Assembly: GCA_916613615.1 (NCBI GenBank)
Contig: OU744733.1
Coordinates: 34,821,939 to 34,885,938, forward strand
DNA: 64,000 nucleotides
Origin: Steromphala cineraria
Taxonomy: Eukaryota; Mollusca; Gastropoda; Trochida; Trochidae
Direction of reading: 5' to 3'
Shown here: piece by piece, positions 11,045 to 21,100 of the stretch
Position numbering within the stretch: position 1 is the first letter of the stretch
Layout of the letters: the number at the start of each line of letters is the position of its first letter
Made by a program: the position numbers and the translations under genes
Notes under the pieces: generated by a model
The model's database searches: none
The model's input: only the letters and a program-made list of their open reading frames with translations
Told to the model about the DNA's origin: nothing

Positions 11045-11743
11045 TAGTGATTAGGATCTCCACTTGTTCCAGTGTGCGCGCGAGCCGTTCCGGCTCTAGC
11101 GGACGTTCCACTGGCGAACAAGTCAAAGGGGGGCGGGTGTGCACGGGTATACGAAACCCACGCTCCAGTGTCTGACAGACGTACTCGTCCAGGCCCAACT
11201 GCCTCCAGTTGGCCACCTCTGGAGACGCATCACGAGGCGGTGACGCGTCAGGAGACAAGTCCCGAGACAGCGGCTCGTGGACCGACTTGTCCGACCGGAG
11301 GGACCCCACGTCCGACGCCAGGGAGGACGGAAAGTCAAACTCCCCTGCGTCCTCGGAAATGATGAGGTCTGATCTCTCCTGCGACACGCGCCTGCCTGCG
11401 GCGGCAGATGAACCCGGGATGGGGCGCCTAGCGTGCTTATAGCGGCTCTGCGACTCGCTCTTCCGGATGGAAGAGTGGTAACGCCTGTGCTGCTCTGGGG
11501 AGAGATCCTCACACTCTGCTCGGTAATCCTCCGGGCAAGTGTTCCATGAGGGTCGAAGCTCGCCGACTTGCGTGACCCGCACCGTCCGCAAAACGCCCGG
11601 TACGGGGTCGCTGAGTCGCAGCGAACTAAGTCCATCTCCTGTGAGGCGACAAGCGCGACTGACAATCCAAGCGCCCCTAGCGCGCGAGTGTCAAGAAGAC
11701 GACAGGCGGTAGGCGGCAAGCGCCTATCCAACAACCCTGTCAA
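11010..11743 (-). pseudogene. DIRS gag-like region and linker
   Basis: The frame 11591-11010 encodes 193 hydrophilic residues with YRAECEDLSPEQHRRYHSS, which resembles the end of DIRS gag proteins. It continues into the residues before the polymerase (ARTLEQVEILITKKAVG). The frame shifts near 11040 before the polymerase starts. Confidence 0.55.
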
Positions 11744-12110
11744 GAAGACGGCAGGCGACAGGCGGCAGGCGGCAAGCGCCCGTCCAAGCGCCTAAGAGAT
11801 CTATCGCCAAGAAGACGACAGGCGGCAGGCGGCAAGCGCCCGTCCAGGCGCCTAAGAGATCTATTGCCAAGAAGACAACAGGCGGCAGGCGGCAAGCGCC
11901 CGTCCAGGCGCCTAAGAGATCTATCGCCAAGAAGACGACAGGCGGCAGGCGTCAGGTGGCAAGCGCCCGTCCAAGCGCCTAAGAGATCTATCGCCAAGAA
12001 GACGACAGGCGGCAGGCGGCAGGCGGCAAGCGCCTAAGAGATACCTATCGTCAGGGAGACGACAGGCGACAGGCGACAGGCGACAGGCGGCAAGCGCCAC
12101 TCCAAGCGCA
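11740..12110. repeat. ~60-bp minisatellite inside the DIRS element
   Basis: About six units of 58-68 bp, each with GAAGACGACAGGCGGCAGG, AAGCGCC and AAGAGATCTATCGCC, and an inner GGCAGGC word. Two minus-strand frames stay open through it, which follows from a period divisible by three; it is not a convincing protein. Confidence 0.85.
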
Positions 12111-12503
12111 CACGAGATATCTAGCGCCGGGCAGGCGACAAGAAGATCAAGTGAAGGCCGTAGCGCTTAGCAGACGGCAAGCGCACAAGACAACCAAAGC
12201 TGTCACGCAGAGGGGTAGAGCGGCCGTCCACCCCCGGGCTGCACAGGCTGCACGTGCAAGTCAACCCGGGCTGCACGTGCAAGTCAACCCGCGCTCCACT
12301 AATCCAGGTCAACACGGCTGTGTTAACCACAAACACCCCTGTCAGAACACCGAATTCACTCACGAGGAATGAACACGACGAAGGACAGCGGGAATACCTA
12401 ACTAAGGTAAGTAAATAGAGTCAGAAACAACAAAACACGTTAATTATATTGCTCAATACAATCGGGAGAGATACAGAAACACGTCTGCACACTACCGACT
12501 CTG

Positions 12504-12660
12504 TAATGTGAATGAATCTAATTGGATGACAGGTCACGCCACACAGTGGACTAGTGACGGGCGGGTAACTCTGATTGATCTGTGTAATGATGTTTTCATT
12601 ACTTCTGTGGGAATGAGTCGATTACATGTTATATGGCTAACAAGGCTAAGGTCACTTGTC
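12504..12660. repeat. DIRS inverted terminal repeat (coding 5' end)
   Basis: Reverse complement of 8085-8241. The outer extension 12661-12683 is specific to this end and reappears inverted in 8351-8390. Confidence 0.9.
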
Positions 12661-12683
12661 GGAGGTTAGTAACTAAATAATAT

Positions 12684-12955
12684 GTGTATCTGTAAGAATT
12701 GTAATTATAATGCAGTTGACGATGTTGTACATTTTTTGTTTATCTGCCCTAAGTATGATTTGATAAGAAGTAAATTTATACCACGAAGATATTTTGTAAA
12801 CCCTACATTTTATTCCTATAAAGTGCTTGTATCAAGTAAAAATCATGATACTAACATATCTTAACTGTAGCAAATTTGTGAAACACTGCCTGTCACTGCC
12901 ATAACGTATTATCTGTCACTTGTAAACTATTTATGTGTATAAAATAAACTATATA
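12684..12955 (+). pseudogene. LINE C-terminal zinc knuckle, part 2, and 3' end
   Basis: The frame encodes CICKNC, then VVHFLFICPKYDLIRSKF and YFVNPTFY, a CxxC..HxxxxC zinc-knuckle end typical of one class of LINE reverse transcriptases. It stops at 12864. AATAAA at about 12943 could be the element's polyadenylation signal. It continues the frame broken at 8045. Confidence 0.7.
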
Positions 12956-13241
12956 TACTATATATATTCACTTCTTAAGACATTTTATCACCTCCCTCAC
13001 CTCAAACATTGATGACGTCATGAATTAAAGAATATCTATGTTTTGGCTGCGAATAAATTTATACTTTACACACTAATAGTGGGTATCTTATAATTTTGAA
13101 ATAATTAACAAAAACGTATCTCGGTATCCACCTGGTAAAAGTGACAATACATCTTACGTATTTTGTTTAGCATTTACGAATTAATTTCCACGTGGTAATT
13201 GATGATAAAGTCGGTTTACATGTCCTTATTCCTTACATTGC

Positions 13242-13597
13242 TTAAAGGGGCAGTAGCACGTTTTTAGGGGGAATAAAAGGTGATGTTAGGAAAATGAAAA
13301 TTAATGGTCTCAATTGAAAGATTATGTATTTAAACTAAATGGAGCAGTAATATTTCAAATATATAACGTAAAGTATAGCCATGCGATTGCTTTTTCTTAC
13401 ACAAAATGAATTAAAGGTGTTCACAAAAAATGGCCGCCAATTGATTATATGTGAATCTTCATACTCCGACTATAGATTATTGGTTTGTGTAGTGAGATTT
13501 TTGACACTGTCAAATAATACTTTTACCATTAACTTACAATTATCAGTGAAAATTTTAGAATATAAAATTATCAAAAAACGTGCTACTGCCCCTTTAA
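13242..13597. mobile_element. TTAA-type MITE, copy 1
   Basis: It begins TTAAAGGGGCAGTAGCACG and ends CGTGCTACTGCCCCTTTAA. TTAA on both sides fits piggyBac- or Kolobok-type target duplication. Inner landmarks shared by the family are GGTGATGTTAGGAAAATG and a GTGTTCAC..AAAATGGCCGCC segment. No coding frame. Confidence 0.85.
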
Positions 13598-14434
13598 ACA
13601 ACACTTGTGCAATGTTTCGGGTAAAAAATGTTGATTGTTCATTTAAAATACAAAGAAAAGTAAAGCAACTTTTAAAAAAGAATTTGTATTTGTATTTTTA
13701 GAAATATTTCTTCCAAAATAAATAAAAATATATACAGTAGGCCTATGTATGAAATTCAGATGACTATTTATTCATTGTGCATACCCCTTAAAATTCAAAA
13801 ATATTGCATTGAATATATTTGGGGTCATAATTAAACGAGTATGAAATACTTTTGAGATACCTATAACAAATGGTTTTATGTCATAGATTTGTCATTTCTT
13901 AATATTATTTATGCGTCGCAATAACTATATTGCTAATGTTGCACTACATTTAGTATGTAACTATGGATCTTATTTATGTACCGCCGTTCATGACTCTGAA
14001 TCATTTTTGAACTTTCTGATTTTATAAATTTATAACATGAAAACGTTATGATAATACCGTTATGCGTTATAAGATAGCGTGTCTAAACATCAAAAATAGA
14101 TTTTTAACAGGATGAACAAAATAGAACAACCGTTATGTTGGCTTAAACATATTTTATTCCCGAACAAATCTGGTTTGGCAAACAAGCAAAACTCTGCTTA
14201 TGTTAAAGCCTCACAAGTACATTCACAACAAATAAATAAACTACAAGAACGGAACAGAATAAATAACGGTCCAATACACAATCGCTAAGTGTATTCTCTA
14301 TTCATGAGTGCTTGTAGAAATATTCCGGTTTCATTTCATTATATTTCAACTTGATTTTTCAAAGCGATTGGTCTTGATGATATAGTGATAAAGGGACTTA
14401 GCTATATGTATATTAATCAAGAACAAACCTACTG
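13598..14434. other. AT-rich spacer
   Basis: No gene, RNA or repeat recognised. Confidence 0.5.
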
Positions 14435-14657
14435 TTAAAGGGGATCAACAACCTGACTCGTGAAACCTCATTGACCATCGTTAACATGAGCATCCAGACG
14501 GGTAAGGGGGGTCACATGACACAAACTTGGTACCGGCTGTCAGCTGTAAGCGGTTCGCAACCAAAAGATTTCGTCCCTATCCAGTATTTACGACTCTTTC
14601 GGGGCCCTGCTAATAAAACACTGGAAATTAAAAATTCAGGTTGCAGACCCCCTTTAA
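14435..14657. mobile_element. Second TTAA-type MITE family
   Basis: The left end TTAAAGGGGATCAACAACCT mirrors the right end, which on the other strand is TTAAAGGGGGTCTGCAACCT. Length is 223 bp. A 73-residue frame across it is not supported as a gene. Confidence 0.6.
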
Positions 14658-14801
14658 CATTTTCGTTTGGTGTTCCATATAACACAGTTTGAAGGCTAAA
14701 GCTATATGCATAGTAAAACGATTTGTTTCTCACAGTTGTATCAAAGCTGCATACAAAGAGATAGTATACAACATCTTCATTTTGGTATCCACCAGCGCCT
14801 C

Positions 14802-15541
14802 CATTCTCTCCCCACAGAGGCCGACAAGTCATGAAATGTTGATACAACCTCTGTTATATTACGCTGAAATCCGTGGGTTCCGGCAGTTCCCCCTGGCGGG
14901 AAAACATTGCAACACAATCCATTTGAATTGCAGTTTCTGTAACAAGTTTGTTTTTACAGGGTCGGGTTGTTAGCCCAATCCAAACCCCTATCCTGGAGGA
15001 CCAGTCTGGTCTCTACCCTTTGACCTGTCTCGCTTGGGTGACCCTACCAGGTGATGAAACTCCCGCCAGCATAGCTCTCCGGGTCATAGAGACATACGAG
15101 CCCCCCAAACAGCGGCAAGGTTACACTTTTTGGGAAAAGAAAAGTTGGTCGACCAAAATAGACTTGGCGGAGAAGTATCGACGCGGAAATGAAAGCAGCC
15201 AATACAACATGGACCGAACTTGGAAGGACTAGCCAGAATCGTGTGCGTTGGAGAAGTGTTGTTGCGGCCCTATGTTCCTCAAGGAATCAAGAGGCATAAG
15301 TCAAGCCATTTGTATTTCTTTATCAAATGACAACGCTTCTCGCATTAAAAGTGTGTTTCATTTAACAATGCTTTTGCCATGATTCAGTAGCCAAAAAGAT
15401 GATTTTGGAACAGCGTCGCTGATTGCACAACTAACTTTGATTGCCTCCAATCAGGCATCTCCCATTGTATCCCACAAAGTCGGCGTAATAGAACAGAGGC
15501 TAAATCAACATGACATGATCTGCCTCTGTGGGGAGAGAATG
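14802..15541. mobile_element. CATTCTCTCCCC MITE, copy b, with LINE insertion
   Basis: Normal family ends surround an insert of about 360 bp (roughly 14943-15305), which doubles the usual length. The 9-bp flanks (CAGCGCCTC and CAACGCAGA) match poorly. CCATTTG occurs at both edges of the insert, probably the LINE's target duplication. Confidence 0.8.
15141..15299 (+). pseudogene. LINE reverse transcriptase C-terminal tail
   Basis: The last ~50 codons of a non-LTR retrotransposon protein: VGRPKNRLWRRSIDAEMK, then NTTWTELGRTSQNRVRWRS and LCSSRNQEA before TAA at 15297-15299. I know this ending from RTE/CR1-like LINEs in marine animals. It is a 5'-truncated insertion; the sequence before 15141 belongs to the same insert but has no clear frame. 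Confidence 0.75.
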
Positions 15542-15914
15542 CAACGCAGAGTGTATGAAATATGTCGTTATGTAAATGGTTGTGATCTAGAATAAACTAT
15601 TTTCTCCAGTATGCACCTTTATAAAACAATACATATTGTATATTTCAAAATTACTTGCATTGTGACTATTGTAGATCCTGTCAACACCGCATCTCACTAT
15701 TAACAATTGCAAGCTGTCTACAGTCTTAAATGACGTTGGAATCGGAAAAGGAAAAGAATGAACCTGTTGACCGTTTAAAATACACATATGTTTTGAAGAT
15801 AAATGTTCTAGTGAACACGTGAACTTCAATCTTTGAAGTTCGTGCTTCTTAAAGGTGTAACTCTCATAGTTGATTTCAGGTATTTCATATTTTACATGAA
15901 GTATGTAAACAACT

Positions 15915-17640
15915 TATCTCCAGAAGTAATGGCCGTTGTCTCCAGAAGTAACAGCCGTTATCTCAAGAAGTAATGACCGTTATCTTCAGAAGTAACAGCC
16001 GTTATCTCAAGAAGTAATGACCGTTATCTTCAGAAGTAACAGCCGTTATCTCAAGAAGTAATGACCGTTATCTTCAGAAGTAACAGCCGTTATCTCAAGA
16101 AGTAATGACCGTTATCTTCAGAAGTAACAGCCGTTATCTCAAGAAGTAATGACCGTTATCTTCAGAAGTAACAGCCGTTATCTCAAGATGTAATGACCGT
16201 TATCTTCAGAAGTAACAGCCGTTATCTCAAGATGTAATGACCGTTATCTTCAGAAGTAACAGCCGTTATCTCAAGATGTAATGACCGTTATCTTCAGAAG
16301 TAACAGCCGTTATCTCAAGAAGTAATGACCGTTATCTTCAGAAGTAACAGCCGTTATCTCAAGAAGTAATGACCGTTATCTTCAGAAGTAACAGCCGTTA
16401 TCTCAAGATGTAATGACCGTTATCTTCAGAAGTAACAGCCGTTATCTCAAGATGTAATGACCGGTATCTTCAGAGGTAACAGCCGTTATCTCAAGAAGTA
16501 TCAGCCGTATCTCCAGAAGTAATGGCCGCTATCTCCAGAAGTTATGGCCGTTATCTCCAGAAGTAATGGCCGCTATCTCTAGAGTAGTAACAGCCATTAT
16601 CTCCAGAAGTAATGGCCGTTATCTCCAGAAGTAACCGCCAATATCTCCAGAAGTAATAACCGTTGTCTCTAGAAATAATGACAGTTGTCTCCAAAAATAT
16701 CGGCAATTTCCACTGGAATTTATCACTGTAGATATTTTCAAATAACACATTCGTTTTCAACATTCGTGTAATTTTTTTTAATGAATAGGCGTTTGGTGGT
16801 TGGTGTTTGACCTATTCATTTGAACTAAAATTGGCCGTTTTCTCCAGAAGTAACAGTTCTTTTCTCTAAAAGCAATGGCCGATATCTCCAGAGGCAACGG
16901 CCGTTATCTCCAGAAGTAACCGCCGATATCTCCAGAAGTAACCGCCGATATCTCCAGAGGTTGCCGTTGCGGCCGTTATCTCCAGAAGTAACAGTCCGGC
17001 GTTATCTCCAGAGGCAACGGCCGTTATCTCCAAAAGTAACGGTCGTTATCTCCAGAAGTAACGGTCGTTATCTCCAGAAGAAACCGCCGATATCTCTAGT
17101 AGTAATGGCCAATATCTCCAGAGGTAATGGCCGTTATCTCCAGAAGTAACAGTCGTGATCTCCATAAGTAACGGTCGTTATCTCCATAAGTAACAGTCGT
17201 TATCTCCAGAAGTAACAGTCGTTATCTCCAGAAGTAACAGTCGTTATCTCCATAAGTAACAGTCGTTATCTCCAGAGGTAATGGCCGTTATCTCCAGAAG
17301 TAACAGTCGTTATCTCCATAAGTAACAGTCGTTATCTCCAGAAGTAACAGTCGTTATCTCCATAAGTAACAGTCGTTACCTCTAGAAGTAACCGCCGATA
17401 TCTCCAGAAGTGATGGCCGTTGTCTTTAGAAGTGATGGCCGTTGTCTTTAGAAGTAATGGCCATTGTCTCCAGAAGTAACAGTCGTTATCTCCAGAGGTA
17501 ACAGTCGTTATCTCCAGAAGTAACCGCCGATATCTCCAGAAGTGATGGCCGTTGTCTTTAGAAGTAATGGCCATTGTCTCCAGAAGTAATGGACGTTATC
17601 TCCAGAAGCAATGGCTGTTTTTTCTAGCTTTTTGGCCGTT
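15915..17640. repeat. 22-bp minisatellite array
   Basis: About 70 units of consensus CCGTTATCTCCAGAAGTAAC plus GG, broken by unrelated sequence at about 16700-16850. From 15960 to 16490 the units alternate as a 44-bp higher-order repeat (TCTCAAGAAGTAATGA and TCTTCAGAAGTAACAG). Each unit begins CCGTTA and ends TAACGG, so each can fold on itself. The array ends about 70 bp from the receptor's stop codon and probably overlaps its 3' UTR. Confidence 0.95.
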
Positions 17641-17711
17641 TTCTCAATTGACAATTGCCCTGTTTCTACGTTGACCTATTTCTCTAGGACCCCTTACAAT
17701 CATAGATACGT

Positions 17712-18137
17712 CTACGTATCTATACGAGTACGATGTGTATTAGTACGACTACGGAAATGCTCCGTCATACGGGTATCATTCGTGGCCGAGTGTCCCGCCT
17801 CGCTAGCTACCCAGGGAACAACGCGGTTTCTTCTGTTGCATGTCGGGAAGGACTTCCGGAAAGCTCGGCGGAAACCATCCCCCATGAAAGCGTACACAAA
17901 GGGATTTACGCACGAGTTGAAGAAAGAGAGGCTATGGGCTACGACTCGCATGTTGTACATCAGGGCGGTTTTGGGGAAGTTTGGTGCAAAGAAGTAGGCC
18001 AGATTGAAAGCATGAATCGGGAGCCAGAGAGAGGCAAACAGCAGGACGACCATAGCGACCATCTTAGCGACCTTCCGTCGACGTCGGTCATGTGGTGTGC
18101 TTGAATGGCCGCTCTCATTCGCTCCTGGATGGGAGTC
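17712..18137 (-). CDS. Receptor exon 4
   Basis: Intracellular loop 3, helices 6 and 7 and the tail, ending at TAG 17712-17714. The acceptor is CTTGCAG. In-frame ATG codons upstream of the acceptor are intronic. Confidence 0.85.
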   Translation of the reverse strand, partial: DSHPGANESGHSSTPHDRRRRKVAKMVAMVVLLFASLWLPIHAFNLAYFFAPNFPKTALMYNMRVVAHSLSFFNSCVNPFVYAFMGDGFRRAFRKSFPTCNRRNRVVPWVASEAGHSATNDTRMTEHFRSRTNTHRTRIDT

Positions 18138-21100
18138 CTGCAAGGAAACAGACATTTACAACTGAATCTCATCGAAATCTGTTTCAACCAGTTACAAATA
18201 CCGCGCCTCGTTTATTTGTCTGAATAGTGTAACATTGTTATTTCACCATTATATAAAACCGTGACAATACTCTCTAGAGACATTCAAAACGATAGATGGT
18301 TACTGTCAGTTGAAAAGATATTCTCTATAGATAATAACCTCACGAATGCCAAATTGTCACCCTGTCCTCTATTTCAAGAGCTGTTGAATCGTGACTAGAA
18401 ATGTTACCAAAGTAAATATATATTATTTGGCCAAGGATCCTGTATACATGATACTAAATTAGCAGTCTGCTTAAAATCGGCCTACTTCCGAGGAATAAAA
18501 GTTTTAAGATATTAACACTATCGAGAGGCCTCTAATCTAGGTCTGACCGCAGCCCCGTAGGTCGCATGTCCTTAAGTTTACCCCCCATTAACCAATCACA
18601 AGCCGTCGGCAAAATCCTTCGTTACCTGCTTTGAACACGATAACCGCTAGCGGTCTTATAAGCGAGACGATGTGATTGGTCCACTAACGACTGGGTTTCA
18701 GCTGCACTAAACTGGTAAAAAGCATGCGAAGTCAGGGGTGCGGTCAGACCTGCTGTGGAGGATCTCAGTAGATCTAATATTTCGAATATTATATTCCTCG
18801 GGACTAGGCACATTTTAATGAGACTGCTAGCTTAGGGAAATTTATTCTTATTGTCAAAAGCTGTTTTTCCATTTCAGTTCAGTTGAACAACTATTATCTC
18901 TATACTAATCCCCTTTGTCATGAAATGCATCAGTACTATTTTTTATCCAAGCGGTCGAGTGAGGTTCGCGATCTGTCCAGATTTTTTTTACAACCACCCC
19001 TTTTGGATTGTTTAAATCGCTTCAAAATGTTTCGTCATCGTTTCATCAAAAACAAAACAACCCTCTTTCTAGGTTTCTGAATCTGCCTATGAGTCATTCT
19101 CTCCCCACAGAGGAAGATCAAGTCTTGTTGATGCCTGATTGGAGGCAATAAAAGTTAGTTGTGCAATCAGGAGGCAATCAAAGTTATTTGTGCAATCAGC
19201 GACGCTGTTCTAAAATCATCCTTTTGGCTACTGAAAAATCGCAAAAGCATTGTGACCACCATTTCAATGCGAGAAGAGTTGTCATTTGATAAAGAAATTC
19301 AAATGGATTGTGTTGCAATTTTTTCCCGCCAGGGGAAACTGCCGGAACCCACGGATTTCGGCGTCATAGAACAGAGGCTGTATCAACATTTCATGACTTG
19401 ATCTTCCTCTGTGGGGAGAGAACGCCTATAAGTTAGCCTATGAGTAAGCTTGGTTCCCTGGCGGCGTTCCGCGTGCGCTCACTGTAGCTTGCCTATTTAG
19501 TGATATGAGAGTGTACTGTAGCGCACGCGGAACGAGGCCAGGGAACCAGGTTGTATGAGAGGACACCTGATAAATTGTCTCACATTTTCTCTGCGACTGA
19601 GTTCCTTGTTCTTCCACAGGTGCCTCAGAATCAGGGTGTAACAGATTATAATGACGGTAAGCGGCAGCACGTAGGTTGCCATGACAACAGCAACAATGGC
19701 ACCCTTCTGCCAGTCGGGTGAAGGCCACGTGGCGGTGCAGTATACCCGGGGACCCTTGTAGTACCCCTCTATAACACGATGATACAGCAGGAAAGGGATG
19801 CTCAGCGAAAACGAGGCTGAAAAGAAACGTTTGTTTTTTTATCTAGTATCATCATGGGCAATTTACCTAAAATATGTTACTTACAAATAAGAAATCTCTT
19901 CCTAGGAACCTCTGGTACAAGTTTTCGGTCCAGGTGTTGTATTAACGCAAAAACGGCCAATAATTTTGGCATGGAGAATTTGAAAACCGAAAAGACACCA
20001 ATGCACATGATGAATTGTCGATATAATAAGTTTCAGTAAGCTAAGTCTTTGGAGTTAGTTTCCATGGAAACTGTCGAAAATACAAAAACGGCAAAAGAAA
20101 CGTCACTCTGAATTCTGATTGCAAGAGTCCTTGAATTCACTTCTTCGTGGATAAATACTCAATAACAAGATACAAGTGAAATTTTGTAACCATTTTATTG
20201 ATAGATCATTGATCAATTCTGCATAACTTTCAGACAATCATTCCAATTTGTACTCGCTAATGAAAGAAGTTAAGAGTCAGTAGCACGTGTGGCCGCCTTG
20301 AGCGGCAATAACAGCCGTGCACCGTCTGTACATGGAGTGGATCAGTCGGTTGATAAAGGCCATTGGAATCTGCTTTTACACTCTAAGAAATGCCTGACGC
20401 AATAAAATTGCAGTTGTCAGCCTTGGTCTGACGTCATTTATCTGTCTCTGAATCTCATCCCAGAGGTGCTCAATGGGGTTTAGATCCGGACTTAGGGCAG
20501 GACACTCCATGGTATTGACTCCGTTGTGTTGTAGGAAGTCCCTTGTTGCTCTGGCAGTGTGGGGCCGGGCGTTGCCTTGTTGGAATATTCGGTTCCGGTG
20601 ACAGGCAAAATGTGGCAGGACATTGGGTCTGAGCGCTTGGTCCATGTAGCGCACTGCTGTGATGCCACCTCCTCTTCCTGGTTGCAGGTTTTGGTACACA
20701 ACAGGACCAACTGTCTGATTTAGACCGATTCCTCCCCATACCATGATGCTTGCACCTCCCCACGCGTCTCTTTCAACAACACATTGGTCTGTAAAACGTT
20801 GACCACGTCGACGCCACACCCGCACTCTGCCATCTGCATTTGAGATACAGTACCGACTCTCGTCTGTAAACAGTACTCTTCGCCATTGTCTGTTACGCCA
20901 ATGTTGGTGATGTACGGCCCACAGAAGTTGTTGACGTCGATGACGAGAAGTGAGGATGGGTCCACGGTAAGGGCTACGGTAATGGAGATTCCTGTTAGTG
21001 AGGCGTCGACGAACTGTGTAGGTGCTTATTGGTCTACCATGTCTCCCTACTGTCTGACGTGCAGTTTCAGTGGCTTGGATGAAAGGATTTTGTTGGTGCT

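Larger units (their letters stand above)
8046..12683 (-). mobile_element. DIRS-type tyrosine-recombinase retrotransposon
   Basis: A 4.64-kb element coding on the minus strand in the order gag-like, reverse transcriptase/RNase H, tyrosine recombinase. It shows the diagnostic DIRS layout: inverted terminal repeats (8085-8241 and 12504-12660, with non-identical outer extensions) and an internal complementary region (8301-8390) beside the coding 3' end. There is no target-site duplication, as expected for recombinase-mediated insertion, and removing the element restores a LINE frame. It is much more GC-rich than its surroundings. Stops and frameshifts in every coding domain make it inactive. Confidence 0.93.

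Noticed and set aside
14471..14692. 73-residue plus-strand frame
   Set aside because: Lies within a TTAA-flanked MITE and has no recognisable domain.
16551..17574. Repeat-rich open frames (TSGDNG..YFWR) in the 22-bp minisatellite
   Set aside because: Three 22-bp units make 66 bp, so any stop-free frame repeats every 22 residues; an array artefact.
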